From the NCBI RefSeq assembly GCF_002257585.1, contig NZ_CP022743.1, positions 1,302,001-1,366,000 of the forward strand: a stretch of DNA of 64,000 bases. Direction: 5' to 3'. This document shows positions 28,545 to 36,970 of the stretch, one piece after another. This DNA comes from Mucilaginibacter xinganensis. Its GTDB lineage: Bacteria; Bacteroidota; Bacteroidia; Sphingobacteriales; Sphingobacteriaceae. The position numbers and the translations under genes were made by a program. Positions within the stretch are counted from its first letter, which is position 1. Every line of letters begins with the position of its first letter. The notes beneath the pieces are model-generated. The model was given only the letters and a program-made list of their open reading frames with translations, was not told the origin of the DNA and did no database searches.

Positions 28545-28617
28545 AGTTAAAAAAGTAGTTGCCGGTATAATGTGCTATAGCTTGCCTCGTTCTTGAATTA
28601 TAACGAAATTTGCGCAC

Positions 28618-29091
28618 ATGACGGACCTGAATGAGTATGAATGTGAAATGCTGGACGCTGTGCTGGAAGCATTTGGTATTCCGGATAGTTTAACGCGGCG
28701 GCAGTTACTTGAGCTTTTTGACCAGGATGAAGCTATGGCTTTTGCCATGGTACAGGCATTGCACAGGGAGGGGCTGGTTGCTGAATCAGGCAAACACGGC
28801 GATTATGAGTTGCCGGAGAAACTTATTTTAAAGCCCAAAGGAGAAAAATTCCTGAAGGAAGGTGGTTTTGTTGGCCGCTACCGGCAGGAGCAGCAAAAGC
28901 CCGTTGTGGCAGGCGGAACACTTGCCAAATTGCAGCAACAGAATATGCGGCTGCAAAATGAAAAACTTTCTGGAGAATCGCAGGTTCGTGATCTTCGTAA
29001 AGCGGTTAATAACTTGCAAACCCGTCAATATATCTGGTTTGTGCTTATCATAGTTGCCCTAATTGCCGGATATCTTTTAGGTCACCGTTAA
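28618..29091 (+). CDS. Tail-anchored protein of unknown function
   Basis: 157 residues. The N-terminal part (1-75) looks like a small helical or winged domain (SLTRRQLLELFDQDEAMAF). The middle (about 95-130) is a Gln-rich coiled coil (LQQQNMRLQNEKL). The last 20 residues are a membrane helix (IWFVLIIVALIAGYLLG) followed by HR, so the protein is anchored by its C-terminus with the bulk in the cytosol. No family recognised. Confidence 0.65.
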   Translation: MTDLNEYECEMLDAVLEAFGIPDSLTRRQLLELFDQDEAMAFAMVQALHREGLVAESGKHGDYELPEKLILKPKGEKFLKEGGFVGRYRQEQQKPVVAGGTLAKLQQQNMRLQNEKLSGESQVRDLRKAVNNLQTRQYIWFVLIIVALIAGYLLGHR

Positions 29092-29233
29092 AAAAGCTTC
29101 CCGCATCCCGGTAATATATTTTAATTAACATGCCGGGAATAAACAGATAAGGCCTTTTATTAAAAGTAACATTCAAGGGTTACCAGCTAAGGATATTTTT
29201 TTATTTTCGCCGCCTTAATTTAAAACAAAAAAA

Positions 29234-29410
29234 ATGGAAAAATTCACAGCACTAAAAGAATTGATCGCGACAGCTGAAAATGACGCATCTGCGTTTTACG
29301 AAAAAGGTAACAAAGCGGCTGGAACCCGCTTGCGCAACGCTATGCAACAATTGAAAACTGTAGCTACTGATATCCGTAAGGAAGTTACAGAAAGAAAAAA
29401 CGCTAACTGA
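29234..29410 (+). CDS. Histone H1-like small protein (Hc1 type of Bacteroidota)
   Basis: 58 residues: MEKFTALKELIATAENDAS, then FYEKGNKAAGTRLRNAMQQLK and ending EVTERKNAN. It is Lys/Ala-rich and helical, and matches the short histone H1-like DNA-associated proteins found in nearly all Bacteroidota (families annotated histone H1 or Hc1), in length and in the GNKAAGTRLR motif. It stands alone with its own promoter region. The stem of its terminator begins inside its last codons. Confidence 0.8.
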   Translation: MEKFTALKELIATAENDASAFYEKGNKAAGTRLRNAMQQLKTVATDIRKEVTERKNAN

Positions 29411-29441
29411 TCAAGCTACACTTTCCGGACAGGTTAGCGTT
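29399..29441 (+). terminator. Terminator overlapping the end of the histone-like gene
   Basis: Nine-bp perfect stem AACGCTAAC / GTTAGCGTT with a 25-base loop, followed by TTCGTTATAT. The left arm includes the last sense codons (Asn-Ala-Asn) of the gene, so coding sequence and hairpin are under joint constraint. Confidence 0.6.
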
Positions 29442-29485
29442 TCGTTATATCAATTGACTGAACATGTGCGGGAAAATAAAACAGT

Positions 29486-29520
29486 AATTTAAGGGCCCCT
29501 TTTAAAGCGGCCCTTAAATT
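29486..29520. terminator. Strong bidirectional hairpin
   Basis: Twelve-bp perfect stem AATTTAAGGGCC / GGCCCTTAAATT with an 11-base loop. A-runs and T-runs flank both sides, as expected for a terminator shared by converging transcripts: the histone-like gene from the left and possibly the frame at 29520-29732 from the right. Confidence 0.6.
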
Positions 29521-29732
29521 TATAATTCATTTTTTTTAAAAACTACTCTGATTGCACCCGCTAAAATCGGTCTGTAAAACATACTCCTCATTGTTAATAA
29601 GCACCGATCACCCATTTTATTTTCATGCAACGCATACAGCGGTAGCGTTTTAAGGGTAGCCAAAAAAGTAGTGTCCGCATCAGAATGGTTCTGCGTATTC
29701 TTTTCAAAGTTGTTGTAGTGCCACTTCGGCAA
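29520..29732 (-). pseudogene. Short open frame without ATG start, possible gene remnant
   Basis: About 70 codons in an open frame that ends exactly at the bidirectional hairpin. No ATG exists; the only starts are TTG (29732) or CTG just upstream, after an in-frame TGA. The encoded sequence (LPKWHYNNFEKNTQNHSD, ending AGAIRVVFKKNEL) looks like the C-terminal part of a protein but I do not recognise the family. It is either a decayed gene or non-coding. Confidence 0.25.
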
Positions 29733-30028
29733 GGGCAGGCTTGAGTTGTTTTTTTGTTGTCAGGGGTATCCATAAATTTAAATAATCGGCAGTAATTAGA
29801 AAAATTCTTCCCTCTTTAAAGATAAATTATTGGCAATGGCGAAGGTAGTCCTTAATTGTTAACTTGTCGTCAACTTTGCTACGTATCTGTGGTTAGTACC
29901 TATAATAAAAAACAAAGCGTTGATTTCTTAACCTAAATCAAGTTCACCTGCAGAAAAAAATCAGAGCTTTGTATCAACAACAAAAACATAAACACCATAC
30001 GAATTTCTTAACTTAAAAAATTAAAATC

Positions 30029-30850
30029 ATGAGCACTATCACCACAAAAGACGGAACCGAAATTTATTACAAAGATTGGGGAACAGGACAACCATTGGTT
30101 TTTCATCACGGCTGGCCATTATCTGGCGATGATTGGGACGCGCAGATGATGTTTTTCCTTGAAAAAGGCTATAGGGTTATCGCCCATGACAGGAGAGGTC
30201 ATGGAAGATCAAGCCAGGTTTCCGGCGGACATAATATGGATACCTATGCAGCCGACGTGGCGGCCCTTACCGAGGCGCTTGACCTGAAAGATGCGATTCA
30301 TATTGGTCACTCCACCGGTGGCGGCGAAGCCATTCATTACGCTGCCAATCTTGGAAAAGGCCGTGTGGCCAAAGTTGTGCTTATTAGCGCGGTAACCCCA
30401 TTGATGGTCCAAACTGAAAACAATCCGGACGGTGTTCCGATGGCCATATTTGACGAAATACGTCAGGGCACGGCATTTAACAGGGCGCAATATTTTGAGG
30501 ATTTTACCATTCCTTTTTACGGTTATAACCGTGAGGGTGCTAAAATATCCCAGGGCATCAGGGATAATTGGTGGCGCCAGGGAATGATGGGCAGCGTGAA
30601 AGCGCACCATGACGGTATTAAGGCATTTTCCGAAACGGATTTTACCGAAGATCTTAAAAGTGTGGATATCCCGGTGCTGGTTTTGCATGGCGAAGATGAC
30701 CAGATCGTTCCATTTCCTATTTCGGGAGCAAAAGCCATCAAGCTATTGAAAAATGGGACATTAATTTCCTATCCGGGTTTCCCTCATGGCATGCCGGCTA
30801 CTGAAGCTGCGACCATTAATAAAGATCTTTTGGCTTTTATCCAGTCCTAA
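30029..30850 (+). CDS. Alpha/beta hydrolase, non-heme chloroperoxidase type
   Basis: 273 residues. Catalytic triad: S95 in GHSTGGGE, Asp in HGEDDQIVP (about 224) and His in GFPHGMPATE (about 253). The HGWPLSGDDWDAQM oxyanion segment and RGHGRSS motif match the cofactor-free haloperoxidase/arylesterase group, whose natural role is usually ester or peracid hydrolysis. It is a single gene, with 296 bp before it (29733-30028) showing no other gene and a strong terminator after it. Confidence 0.88.
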   Translation: MSTITTKDGTEIYYKDWGTGQPLVFHHGWPLSGDDWDAQMMFFLEKGYRVIAHDRRGHGRSSQVSGGHNMDTYAADVAALTEALDLKDAIHIGHSTGGGEAIHYAANLGKGRVAKVVLISAVTPLMVQTENNPDGVPMAIFDEIRQGTAFNRAQYFEDFTIPFYGYNREGAKISQGIRDNWWRQGMMGSVKAHHDGIKAFSETDFTEDLKSVDIPVLVLHGEDDQIVPFPISGAKAIKLLKNGTLISYPGFPHGMPATEAATINKDLLAFIQS

Positions 30851-30897
30851 ATAGGTCACCGTTTAATTTTCCGTGCAAAATCGGGATAGGACGAAAC

Positions 30898-30937
30898 AAA
30901 AGGCCGTTTCATAATTTTACTTATGAGACGGCTTTTT
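30898..30937 (+). terminator. Rho-independent terminator after the hydrolase gene
   Basis: Stem GGCCGTTTCATAA / TTATGAGACGGC (one G-T pair, one bulge) with a short loop, then TTTTT. It lies 47 bp after the stop. Confidence 0.7.
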
Positions 30938-31099
30938 AGTTCAAAAACAAATGAAATTCTGATATTTTGTGATTACTCTGTGCCCCGCTGGGATTATATA
31001 TTTTGGGCCAAAAATTAATCGCGGTATAATAAAGTAAAATATTATAAAATAGTATTGTCGTAGTTAAATAAAACCAACCTTATTTTGGGCATGGGCAAC

Positions 31100-31357
31100 C
31101 TAAGGGTTATTGATCTCAAGTTCCTCAACTTCTCCCATTGCTTTCAAATAGTTAAACACCCTAGTAGCTTCTTCTTCGTCAATTTTACTGATAGCTACAC
31201 CTACATGCACAAGCACATAGTCGCCCACTTGCGCAGTTGGCACCATACACAGGTTTATTGATTTTTGAATGCCGCCGAAGGATACTTTGGCAGTCCGGAA
31301 CAGGGCATCCAGTTCGGCGTCTATTTCTAATATTTTACCGGGTATTGCAAGGCACAT
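31100..31357 (-). CDS. hypC: Hydrogenase maturation chaperone HypC
   Basis: 85 residues. It starts MCLAIPGKI; Cys2, which becomes N-terminal after Met removal, binds the Fe(CN)2CO fragment with HypD and hands it to the large subunit. The GDYVLVHVGVAISKIDEEEA segment is also typical. It is the last gene of the minus-strand hypA-hypB-hypC unit and lies 40 bp after hypB. About 160 bp of unannotated sequence separate it from the terminator of the hydrolase gene. Confidence 0.95.
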   Translation of the reverse strand: MCLAIPGKILEIDAELDALFRTAKVSFGGIQKSINLCMVPTAQVGDYVLVHVGVAISKIDEEEATRVFNYLKAMGEVEELEINNP

Positions 31358-31397
31358 ATCTTAATTTTTTTAGCTGGTTTTAAATTGGTAGTGTTTT

Positions 31398-32219
31398 TCA
31401 AATTGTTTCCGCTTGCAACACCTTTGATCGTAACCAATTATACCAAAGTGGTAATCCATCGCCCGAGGTACAACTTACCTCTATAATCTCCAAGTAATGG
31501 TTAACTTTTTTGGCATTAGCTTTTGCTTTTTCAATATCAAAAGGGACATAGGGCAGCAGGTCGGTTTTATTGATGATACAAAGCGTAGAAGAGTGGAACA
31601 TATCCGGGTATTTAAGCGGCTTATCATCGCCTTCAGTAACACTCATGATCACTACTCTTTCTTTTTCGCCCAGATCAAACATCGCCGGGCAAACCAAATT
31701 GCCTACGTTTTCAATAAACAGAACAGAATAGTCTGCGGGCTTTAAATCTTGAATGGCATGCGTTATCATGTGCGCGTCCAGGTGACAGCCTTTACCGGTG
31801 TTTATCTGTGTAACTTTGGTGCCTGTGGCAAAAATGCGATCGGCATCGTTATTGGTTTGTTGGTCGCCTTCAATTACAGCAAACTCCAGTTCACCTTTCA
31901 GGTCTCTTAGTGATCTTTCCAGTAACGATGTCTTTCCCGAGCCGGGCGAGCTTACCAGGTTCAAGGCCAATATATGCTTCGCGTCAAAATAACCGCGGTT
32001 ACGCTCTGCCAGCAGGTTGTTTTGGTGCAATACGTCCTGCTCCACATCAATGATCTTTTTTTCATTGATGTGCTGATGGTCATGCGTATGCCCGTGATCA
32101 TGTACGTACCCGTGGTTATGGGTGTGAACATGATCATGCGAATGGTTATGCTGTTGATCTTTATCAATCAGGAAAAAAGTAGTTTTACCGTCGGAGCCGC
32201 AGCCGCATGTAGCGCACAT
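31398..32219 (-). CDS. hypB: Hydrogenase nickel incorporation GTPase HypB
   Basis: 273 residues. N-terminal MCATCGCG nickel-binding motif, a His-rich stretch (residues ~24-52, about 14 His) that may store nickel or zinc, then the SIMIBI GTPase: P-loop SSPGSGKTSL (about 92), GDQQTNNDADR, VGNLVCPAMFDLGE and NKTDLL. HypB passes Ni to the large subunit together with HypA, the gene upstream. Histidine is also abundant in the nickel permease at the far end of the cluster. Confidence 0.96.
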   Translation of the reverse strand: MCATCGCGSDGKTTFFLIDKDQQHNHSHDHVHTHNHGYVHDHGHTHDHQHINEKKIIDVEQDVLHQNNLLAERNRGYFDAKHILALNLVSSPGSGKTSLLERSLRDLKGELEFAVIEGDQQTNNDADRIFATGTKVTQINTGKGCHLDAHMITHAIQDLKPADYSVLFIENVGNLVCPAMFDLGEKERVVIMSVTEGDDKPLKYPDMFHSSTLCIINKTDLLPYVPFDIEKAKANAKKVNHYLEIIEVSCTSGDGLPLWYNWLRSKVLQAETI

Positions 32220-32255
32220 TGTTTTAGATTTTAAAAGTTAAGTTCAATATTTATT

Positions 32256-32597
32256 TCACGAAACCAGGAGGGATTTTACTTTTAATTCTTTCCCCCGCAG
32301 TATACTTATCAAATGCTCGCCGCATACCGGGCAAGCGTCGTAGTAATTTTTTATATCAAATTCGGTGTCACAATCCAGGCATTTCGCTTTTGCCGAAATA
32401 CTGTTTACCTTTTTTAAACTATTATTTAACATGGTGCCTTTTTTAGCCTGTGTCCAGGCAAACTCCATGCTTTCCATATCAACTCCGCTTAGTGTACCAA
32501 TGTCCAATTCAATTTCGTCGACACTATGCGCACCCGCAGCTTTTGCATGATCTTCAGCGATCTTGATGATCCCCATTACAATTGAAAGCTCGTGCAT
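32256..32597 (-). CDS. hypA: Hydrogenase nickel metallochaperone HypA
   Basis: 113 residues. It starts MHELSI; the N-terminal His2-Glu3 binds nickel. The Zn site is formed by CLDC (about 73-76) and CPVC (about 90-93). It is the first gene of the minus-strand hyp unit and faces the hydrogenase structural genes across 229 bp that must hold both promoters. Confidence 0.95.
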   Translation of the reverse strand: MHELSIVMGIIKIAEDHAKAAGAHSVDEIELDIGTLSGVDMESMEFAWTQAKKGTMLNNSLKKVNSISAKAKCLDCDTEFDIKNYYDACPVCGEHLISILRGKELKVKSLLVS

Positions 32598-32676
32598 AAT
32601 TTATTTGTTAACTTCAACTACCCTCCCTGCCTTTTCTGCTTTGATTTTTGAGCAAATCATTGTTAAGCCTTTAGTT

Positions 32677-32684
32677 CAAATTTA
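32677..32684 (-). promoter_or_regulatory. Possible -7 element for hypABC
   Basis: Minus-strand TAAATTTG fits TAnnTTTG and lies 80 bp before the hypA start. No good -33 element at the expected spacing was found. The rest of the divergent region (32598-32826) is AT-rich with no clear FNR or NtrC site. Confidence 0.33.
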
Positions 32685-32826
32685 TCCGGATGCAACCGAT
32701 AACTATGTGATAAGGATCATCTTTAAAAATGACTTTGGTTATAAGTATCTAAAAACCATCGGGGTAGGTTTGGTATGATTTTGCTACTCGTTCTGAATTT
32801 AACTAATTATTAAAATCATTGCCATC

Positions 32827-33954
32827 ATGAATAATGAGACTATACCAATTCAGCCTACTTACTACGAGGAGGTGCAGCGAAAAGGATATTCCCGCCGCGA
32901 TTTTGTGAAGTTTGTAAGTTTAATGACCGCCTTTATCGGCCTTGATCAATCCGCGATAGGGCAGGTCGCGAAAGCCTTAGAGGCCAAACCAAGAATGCCG
33001 GTGATTTGGCTGCATTTTCAGGAATGTACCTGCTGTAGTGAGAGTTTCATCCGTTCATCTCATCCTATTGTCGCGGATATCCTGCTCGATAAAATATCTC
33101 TGGATTATAGTGAAACACTGATGGCTGCATCTGGCACACAGGCCGAGGCCGCACTAAAAAATACAATGACCAAATACAAGGGCCAGTACATTTTGTGTGT
33201 TGAAGGCAGCGTACCGATGGGCGCAGACGGCGTTTATTGTATGATAGGCGGTAAAACATCGTTACAGATTTTAAATGAAGTATCAGAGGGAGCCGCAGCA
33301 ATCATTGCATGGGGCAGTTGCGCCAGCAATGGCTGTGTGCAAGCGGCCAAACCAAACCCAACCGGAGCAACTCCCATTCATAAAATCATTACTAACAAAC
33401 CAATTATTAAAGTGCCGGGCTGCCCGCCGATTGGTGAAGTAATGGCCGGGGTTATCGTTCATTATTTAACCTTCGGCGTTATCCCTGAGTTAGACAGGCT
33501 CGGCAGGCCAAAGGCATTTTATAACAAACGGGTTCACGATACGTGTTATCGCCGTCCGTTTTATGATGCCGGTTTATTTGTGGAAAGCTTTGACGATGAA
33601 AACGCCAAAAAAGGCTATTGCTTATATAAAGTGGGCTGTAAGGGGCCCACTACCTATAATGCCTGTGCGGTTACTAAATGGAACGGCGGAACTAGCTTTC
33701 CCATCCAGGCAGGGCACCCATGCATTGGCTGCAGCGAAGAGAATTTCTGGGATAATGGAAGACTATATGAACGGGGATCTTCATTTGCCGGTTTTGGTAT
33801 TGAAGCTGACGCCGACAAGCTGGGCGAAGTTGCCCTGGGTCTGACCATTAGTGCAATCGCTGTGCATGCAGTAGCTACCAATTTTGGCAAGGGCAAAACC
33901 ATCCATGAACATCAGGCCGAAGGAAATGAGAGCGAACATGAACTGGAATCTTAA
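32827..33954 (+). CDS. hyaA: [NiFe] uptake hydrogenase small subunit, O2-tolerant type
   Basis: 375 residues. A Tat signal ([10 protein letters not shown]23-R24) exports the folded enzyme, and a C-terminal hydrophobic helix (about 338-356) anchors it at the membrane. The proximal cluster ligands are C67, C69 and C70 (ECTCC), C165, C170 (GSCASNGC) and C199 (VPGC). Standard enzymes have four; the extra two (C69, C170) correspond to Cys19 and Cys120 of E. coli Hyd-1 and the Ralstonia MBH and make the [4Fe-3S] cluster that protects from oxygen. Medial and distal cluster Cys/His follow ([22 protein letters not shown]). Close in layout to HyaA/HoxK. Confidence 0.96.
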   Translation: MNNETIPIQPTYYEEVQRKGYSRRDFVKFVSLMTAFIGLDQSAIGQVAKALEAKPRMPVIWLHFQECTCCSESFIRSSHPIVADILLDKISLDYSETLMAASGTQAEAALKNTMTKYKGQYILCVEGSVPMGADGVYCMIGGKTSLQILNEVSEGAAAIIAWGSCASNGCVQAAKPNPTGATPIHKIITNKPIIKVPGCPPIGEVMAGVIVHYLTFGVIPELDRLGRPKAFYNKRVHDTCYRRPFYDAGLFVESFDDENAKKGYCLYKVGCKGPTTYNACAVTKWNGGTSFPIQAGHPCIGCSEENFWDNGRLYERGSSFAGFGIEADADKLGEVALGLTISAIAVHAVATNFGKGKTIHEHQAEGNESEHELES

Positions 33955-33982
33955 TCAACTCACATCGTAATAAAATTTAATC

Positions 33983-35707
33983 ATGAGTAAGAGAATTGTT
34001 GTTGACCCTATCACCAGGATTGAAGGTCACTTACGTATAGAAGCTGATATTGAGAACGGGAAAATAAAAGACGCTTATAGCAGCGGCACGATGGTGCGCC
34101 TGCTTGAAGAAATATTACAGGGCCGCGATCCGCGCGATGCCTGGGCATTTGTAGGAAGGGTTTGCGGCGTGTGTACCTCTATCCACTCCCTAACATCTGT
34201 GCGGTGCGTGGAAGACGCGCTGGATATCACTATCCCGCCTAACGCCGAACTGGTGCGCAACATTATGTTTTGTACACAATATATGCACGATCATGTGGTG
34301 CATTTTTATCATCTGCACGCCATGGATTGGGTTGATGTAGTAAACGCGCTGAAGGCTGACCCGAAAAAAACCTCGGAACTGGCACAAAGCATTTCGCACT
34401 GGCCCAAAAGCTCGGCTGGATATTTCAGCGACATTCAAACCCGTATAAAAAAATTTGTTGCAAGCGGGCAGCTGGGAATTTTCTCTAATGGATACTGGGG
34501 CCATAAAGCCTATAAACTGCCTGCCGAAGTCAACCTGATTGGCCTGGCGCACTATCTTGAGGCGCTTGAATGGCAAAAAGAAATAGTTAAAGTTCATGCC
34601 ATATTCGGCGGAAAAAACCCGCACCCTAACTATTTGGTTGGTGGCATGGCCTGTGCAATAAATCTGGATGATGTGAGCATGATCAACGCAGAACGCCTTG
34701 CCTATGTTGGCCAGTTATTGCAGGATGGCAAAGATTTCATAGAACAGGTTTACATTCCGGACCTGATGACTATCGCTTCGTTTTATAAAGATTGGGGCGC
34801 TATTGGGGGTGGTTTGGGCAATTATATGGTTTATGGCGATTTGCCAACCAATGGCTATCGCGATACATCAGCCTATAAATTCCCGGGGGGCGCTATCCTG
34901 AACAAGGATTTAAGCAAGATTTATGACGTTGATTTAAGAAAAGATGATGAAGTGCAGGAATTTATCAGTCACTCATGGTATGAATATACCGGCGGGAATG
35001 ATGACGGTTTGCACCCATGGAAGGGCGAAAGCAAGGTAAAATACAGCGGCCCGAAACCTCCTTTTGATCACCTCGATACTGACCATAAATACAGCTATCT
35101 GAAAACACCAAGATGGAAAGGCAATGCAATGGAAGTGGGGCCTTTGGCGAGGATATTGGTTGGTTACGGACGCGGAAGACCGGAATTTAAAGAAGTGGTG
35201 GACAAAGCACTGAAGGATTTGGATGTTCCAATCACCGCATTATTCTCTACTCTGGGCAGAACTGCCGCCCGTGGTCTGGAAACCGGTTTAACAGCACAGT
35301 GGGGCCTCGATTTTTTCAACAAGTTATTGGCTAATATCAAGGCTGGGGATACCCGCATGGCCGAAATGAGCAAGTTTGACCCGGCAACATGGCCAAAATC
35401 GGCTTTTGGCGTTGGGCATACAGAAGCGCCACGCGGTGCTCTGGCGCACTGGATCAATATACAGGACCAAAAGATAGCAAATTACCAGCTGGTTGTTCCA
35501 ACTACCTGGAATGCGTCACCACGAGACAGTAAAGGAGGTTTATCGGCTTATGAGGCTGCGCTTATAGGTACCCCCGTTGCTGACGAGTCTCAGCCGCTGG
35601 AAATATTAAGGACTATTCACAGTTTTGATCCTTGTATGGCGTGCGCAGTGCATTTATATGACGAAAATGGAAATACAATCAATAGGGTGAGTGTGTTAGG
35701 CGATTGA
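33983..35707 (+). CDS. hyaB: [NiFe] uptake hydrogenase large subunit
   Basis: 574 residues, starting 28 bp after the small subunit. Nickel-iron site: C61-C64 in RVCGVCTSIH and C551-C554 in DPCMACAVH. After H557 a 17-residue tail (LYDENGNTINRVSVLGD) should be cut off by the HyaD-type protease once nickel is in. The leading VVDPITRIEGHLRIE is the family signature. It splits H2 in the periplasm as a heterodimer with the small subunit. Confidence 0.97.
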   Translation: MSKRIVVDPITRIEGHLRIEADIENGKIKDAYSSGTMVRLLEEILQGRDPRDAWAFVGRVCGVCTSIHSLTSVRCVEDALDITIPPNAELVRNIMFCTQYMHDHVVHFYHLHAMDWVDVVNALKADPKKTSELAQSISHWPKSSAGYFSDIQTRIKKFVASGQLGIFSNGYWGHKAYKLPAEVNLIGLAHYLEALEWQKEIVKVHAIFGGKNPHPNYLVGGMACAINLDDVSMINAERLAYVGQLLQDGKDFIEQVYIPDLMTIASFYKDWGAIGGGLGNYMVYGDLPTNGYRDTSAYKFPGGAILNKDLSKIYDVDLRKDDEVQEFISHSWYEYTGGNDDGLHPWKGESKVKYSGPKPPFDHLDTDHKYSYLKTPRWKGNAMEVGPLARILVGYGRGRPEFKEVVDKALKDLDVPITALFSTLGRTAARGLETGLTAQWGLDFFNKLLANIKAGDTRMAEMSKFDPATWPKSAFGVGHTEAPRGALAHWINIQDQKIANYQLVVPTTWNASPRDSKGGLSAYEAALIGTPVADESQPLEILRTIHSFDPCMACAVHLYDENGNTINRVSVLGD

Positions 35708-35722
35708 TTTAAAAACGATATT

Positions 35723-36473
35723 ATGGCAAATAAATATTTACATATCCCCCGCCTGAGGAGGGTTTATGTGTGGGAACTGCCAGTAAGGTTCTATCACTGG
35801 TTGAATGCGCTGGTAATCATTGTTTTAATCATAACGGGGTTTTATATATCTAACCCGCTTGGTTTATTAAGTCACAACGATGCTTCGCACCAATATATAA
35901 TGGGCTGGTTCAGGTCTGCATTTTGCGGCAGCCTACATTTTCTTTTTTAACTTTTTATTCCGCCTGTACTGGGGTTTTGTGGGCAACAAATTTGCCAACT
36001 GGAAGCAATTTATCCCTACCTCGAGAAGGTTTTTTAAGGAAATGTGGACAGTATTTAAAATCGATATCCTGATGCTCAAAAAAGGTGGCAAAGAGCAGGA
36101 TCATTTAAGTATCGGCCATAACGCTATGGCGGGGTTTATTTATTTTTTAACCTTCATTGCCTTTTTGGTGCAGTGTTTAACGGGCTTTGGCTTATATGCA
36201 GGTATGTCATCATGGTGGCTCCCTAAATTATTTGCATGGGTTCCGGCCATGTTTGGCGGCGATATCCTTACCCGGCAGATCCATCATTGGTCTATGTGGT
36301 TTTTTATCCTTTTTGCTGTGATCCATGTTTATCTTGTTTTCTATCATGATTATGTAGAAGGACGTGGTGAAACAAGCAGTATTGTGGGCGGTTTTAAGTT
36401 TATTGAGGAAGAAATGTTTGAAAAGAATGCGCCTGCTACGCCAAATCCTGAAAAGAGAAATGAAAAGGAATAA
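35723..36473 (+). pseudogene. hyaC: Hydrogenase cytochrome b subunit, interrupted by a frameshift
   Basis: Two frames together give a full HyaC/HoxZ-type diheme cytochrome b of about 250 residues. Frame one (35723 to about 35914) encodes YVWELPVRFYHWLNAL and helix 1 up to YIMGWFR, then runs into a TAA near 35949. The frame with codons starting at 35916 encodes LHFAAAYIFFFNFLFRLYW (helix 2), IGHNAMAGF (helix 3) and IHHWSMWFF...VIHVYLVFYHDY (helix 4) to 36473. The shift is at base 35915: one base too many or two missing. Heme-ligand His of all helices are kept. It may be a real mutation or a sequence error; if real, the enzyme loses its link to quinone. Confidence 0.85.
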
Positions 36474-36969
36474 GGGCACATTGATATTGGGAGTAGGTAA
36501 TTACCTGATGGGTGATGAGGGAATCGGGGTGCATACTGCCAACATGCTTGAAAAGGAACAATTACCCGATGATGTTGATGTGCTGGATGGTGGCACCGGC
36601 GGGTTTTACCTGTTGGAGTATTTCGAAATTTACAAACATGTTATTTTGGTTGATGCCACGCTGGATGGCAATACTCCTGGCACTATCCGCTTAATAAAAC
36701 CCAGGTTTGCCGCTGATTTTCCACCGGCGATGAGTACGCATGATATTGGCTTAAAGGATCTGGTAAGCGCATTGCAGGTATTGGATAAAATGCCCGAAAT
36801 TGATCTGTTCGTGGTAAGCATTGATTCAATACAGCAACAGGGCATTACGCTTACTTCAAAAATTGCAGGCATAGTGCCTGACATAATTAATGAGATCAAA
36901 TGCCTGCTTAAGCGAAATGATGTGCTATTGACAAAGCCTCCAGTCCACAACCTGATAGATACACCTTAG
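36460..36969 (+). CDS. hyaD: Hydrogenase maturation protease (HyaD/HybD family)
   Basis: 169 residues from the ATG at 36460, which overlaps the cytochrome b gene end by 14 bases; an ATG at 36364 would add a basic 32-residue stretch lying inside the cytochrome gene. Nickel-sensing ligands are conserved: Glu in GDEGIGVH, Asp in LVDATLDG and His in STHDIGL. It cuts the C-terminal tail of the large subunit after His557 once nickel is bound. Confidence 0.93.
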   Translation: MKRNKGTLILGVGNYLMGDEGIGVHTANMLEKEQLPDDVDVLDGGTGGFYLLEYFEIYKHVILVDATLDGNTPGTIRLIKPRFAADFPPAMSTHDIGLKDLVSALQVLDKMPEIDLFVVSIDSIQQQGITLTSKIAGIVPDIINEIKCLLKRNDVLLTKPPVHNLIDTP

Positions 36970-36970
36970 T

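Noticed and set aside
32598..32826. FNR-type site in the hypA-hyaA divergent region
   Set aside because: TTGAGCAAATCATT resembles the TTGAT-N4-ATCAA box only in one half; two key positions differ.
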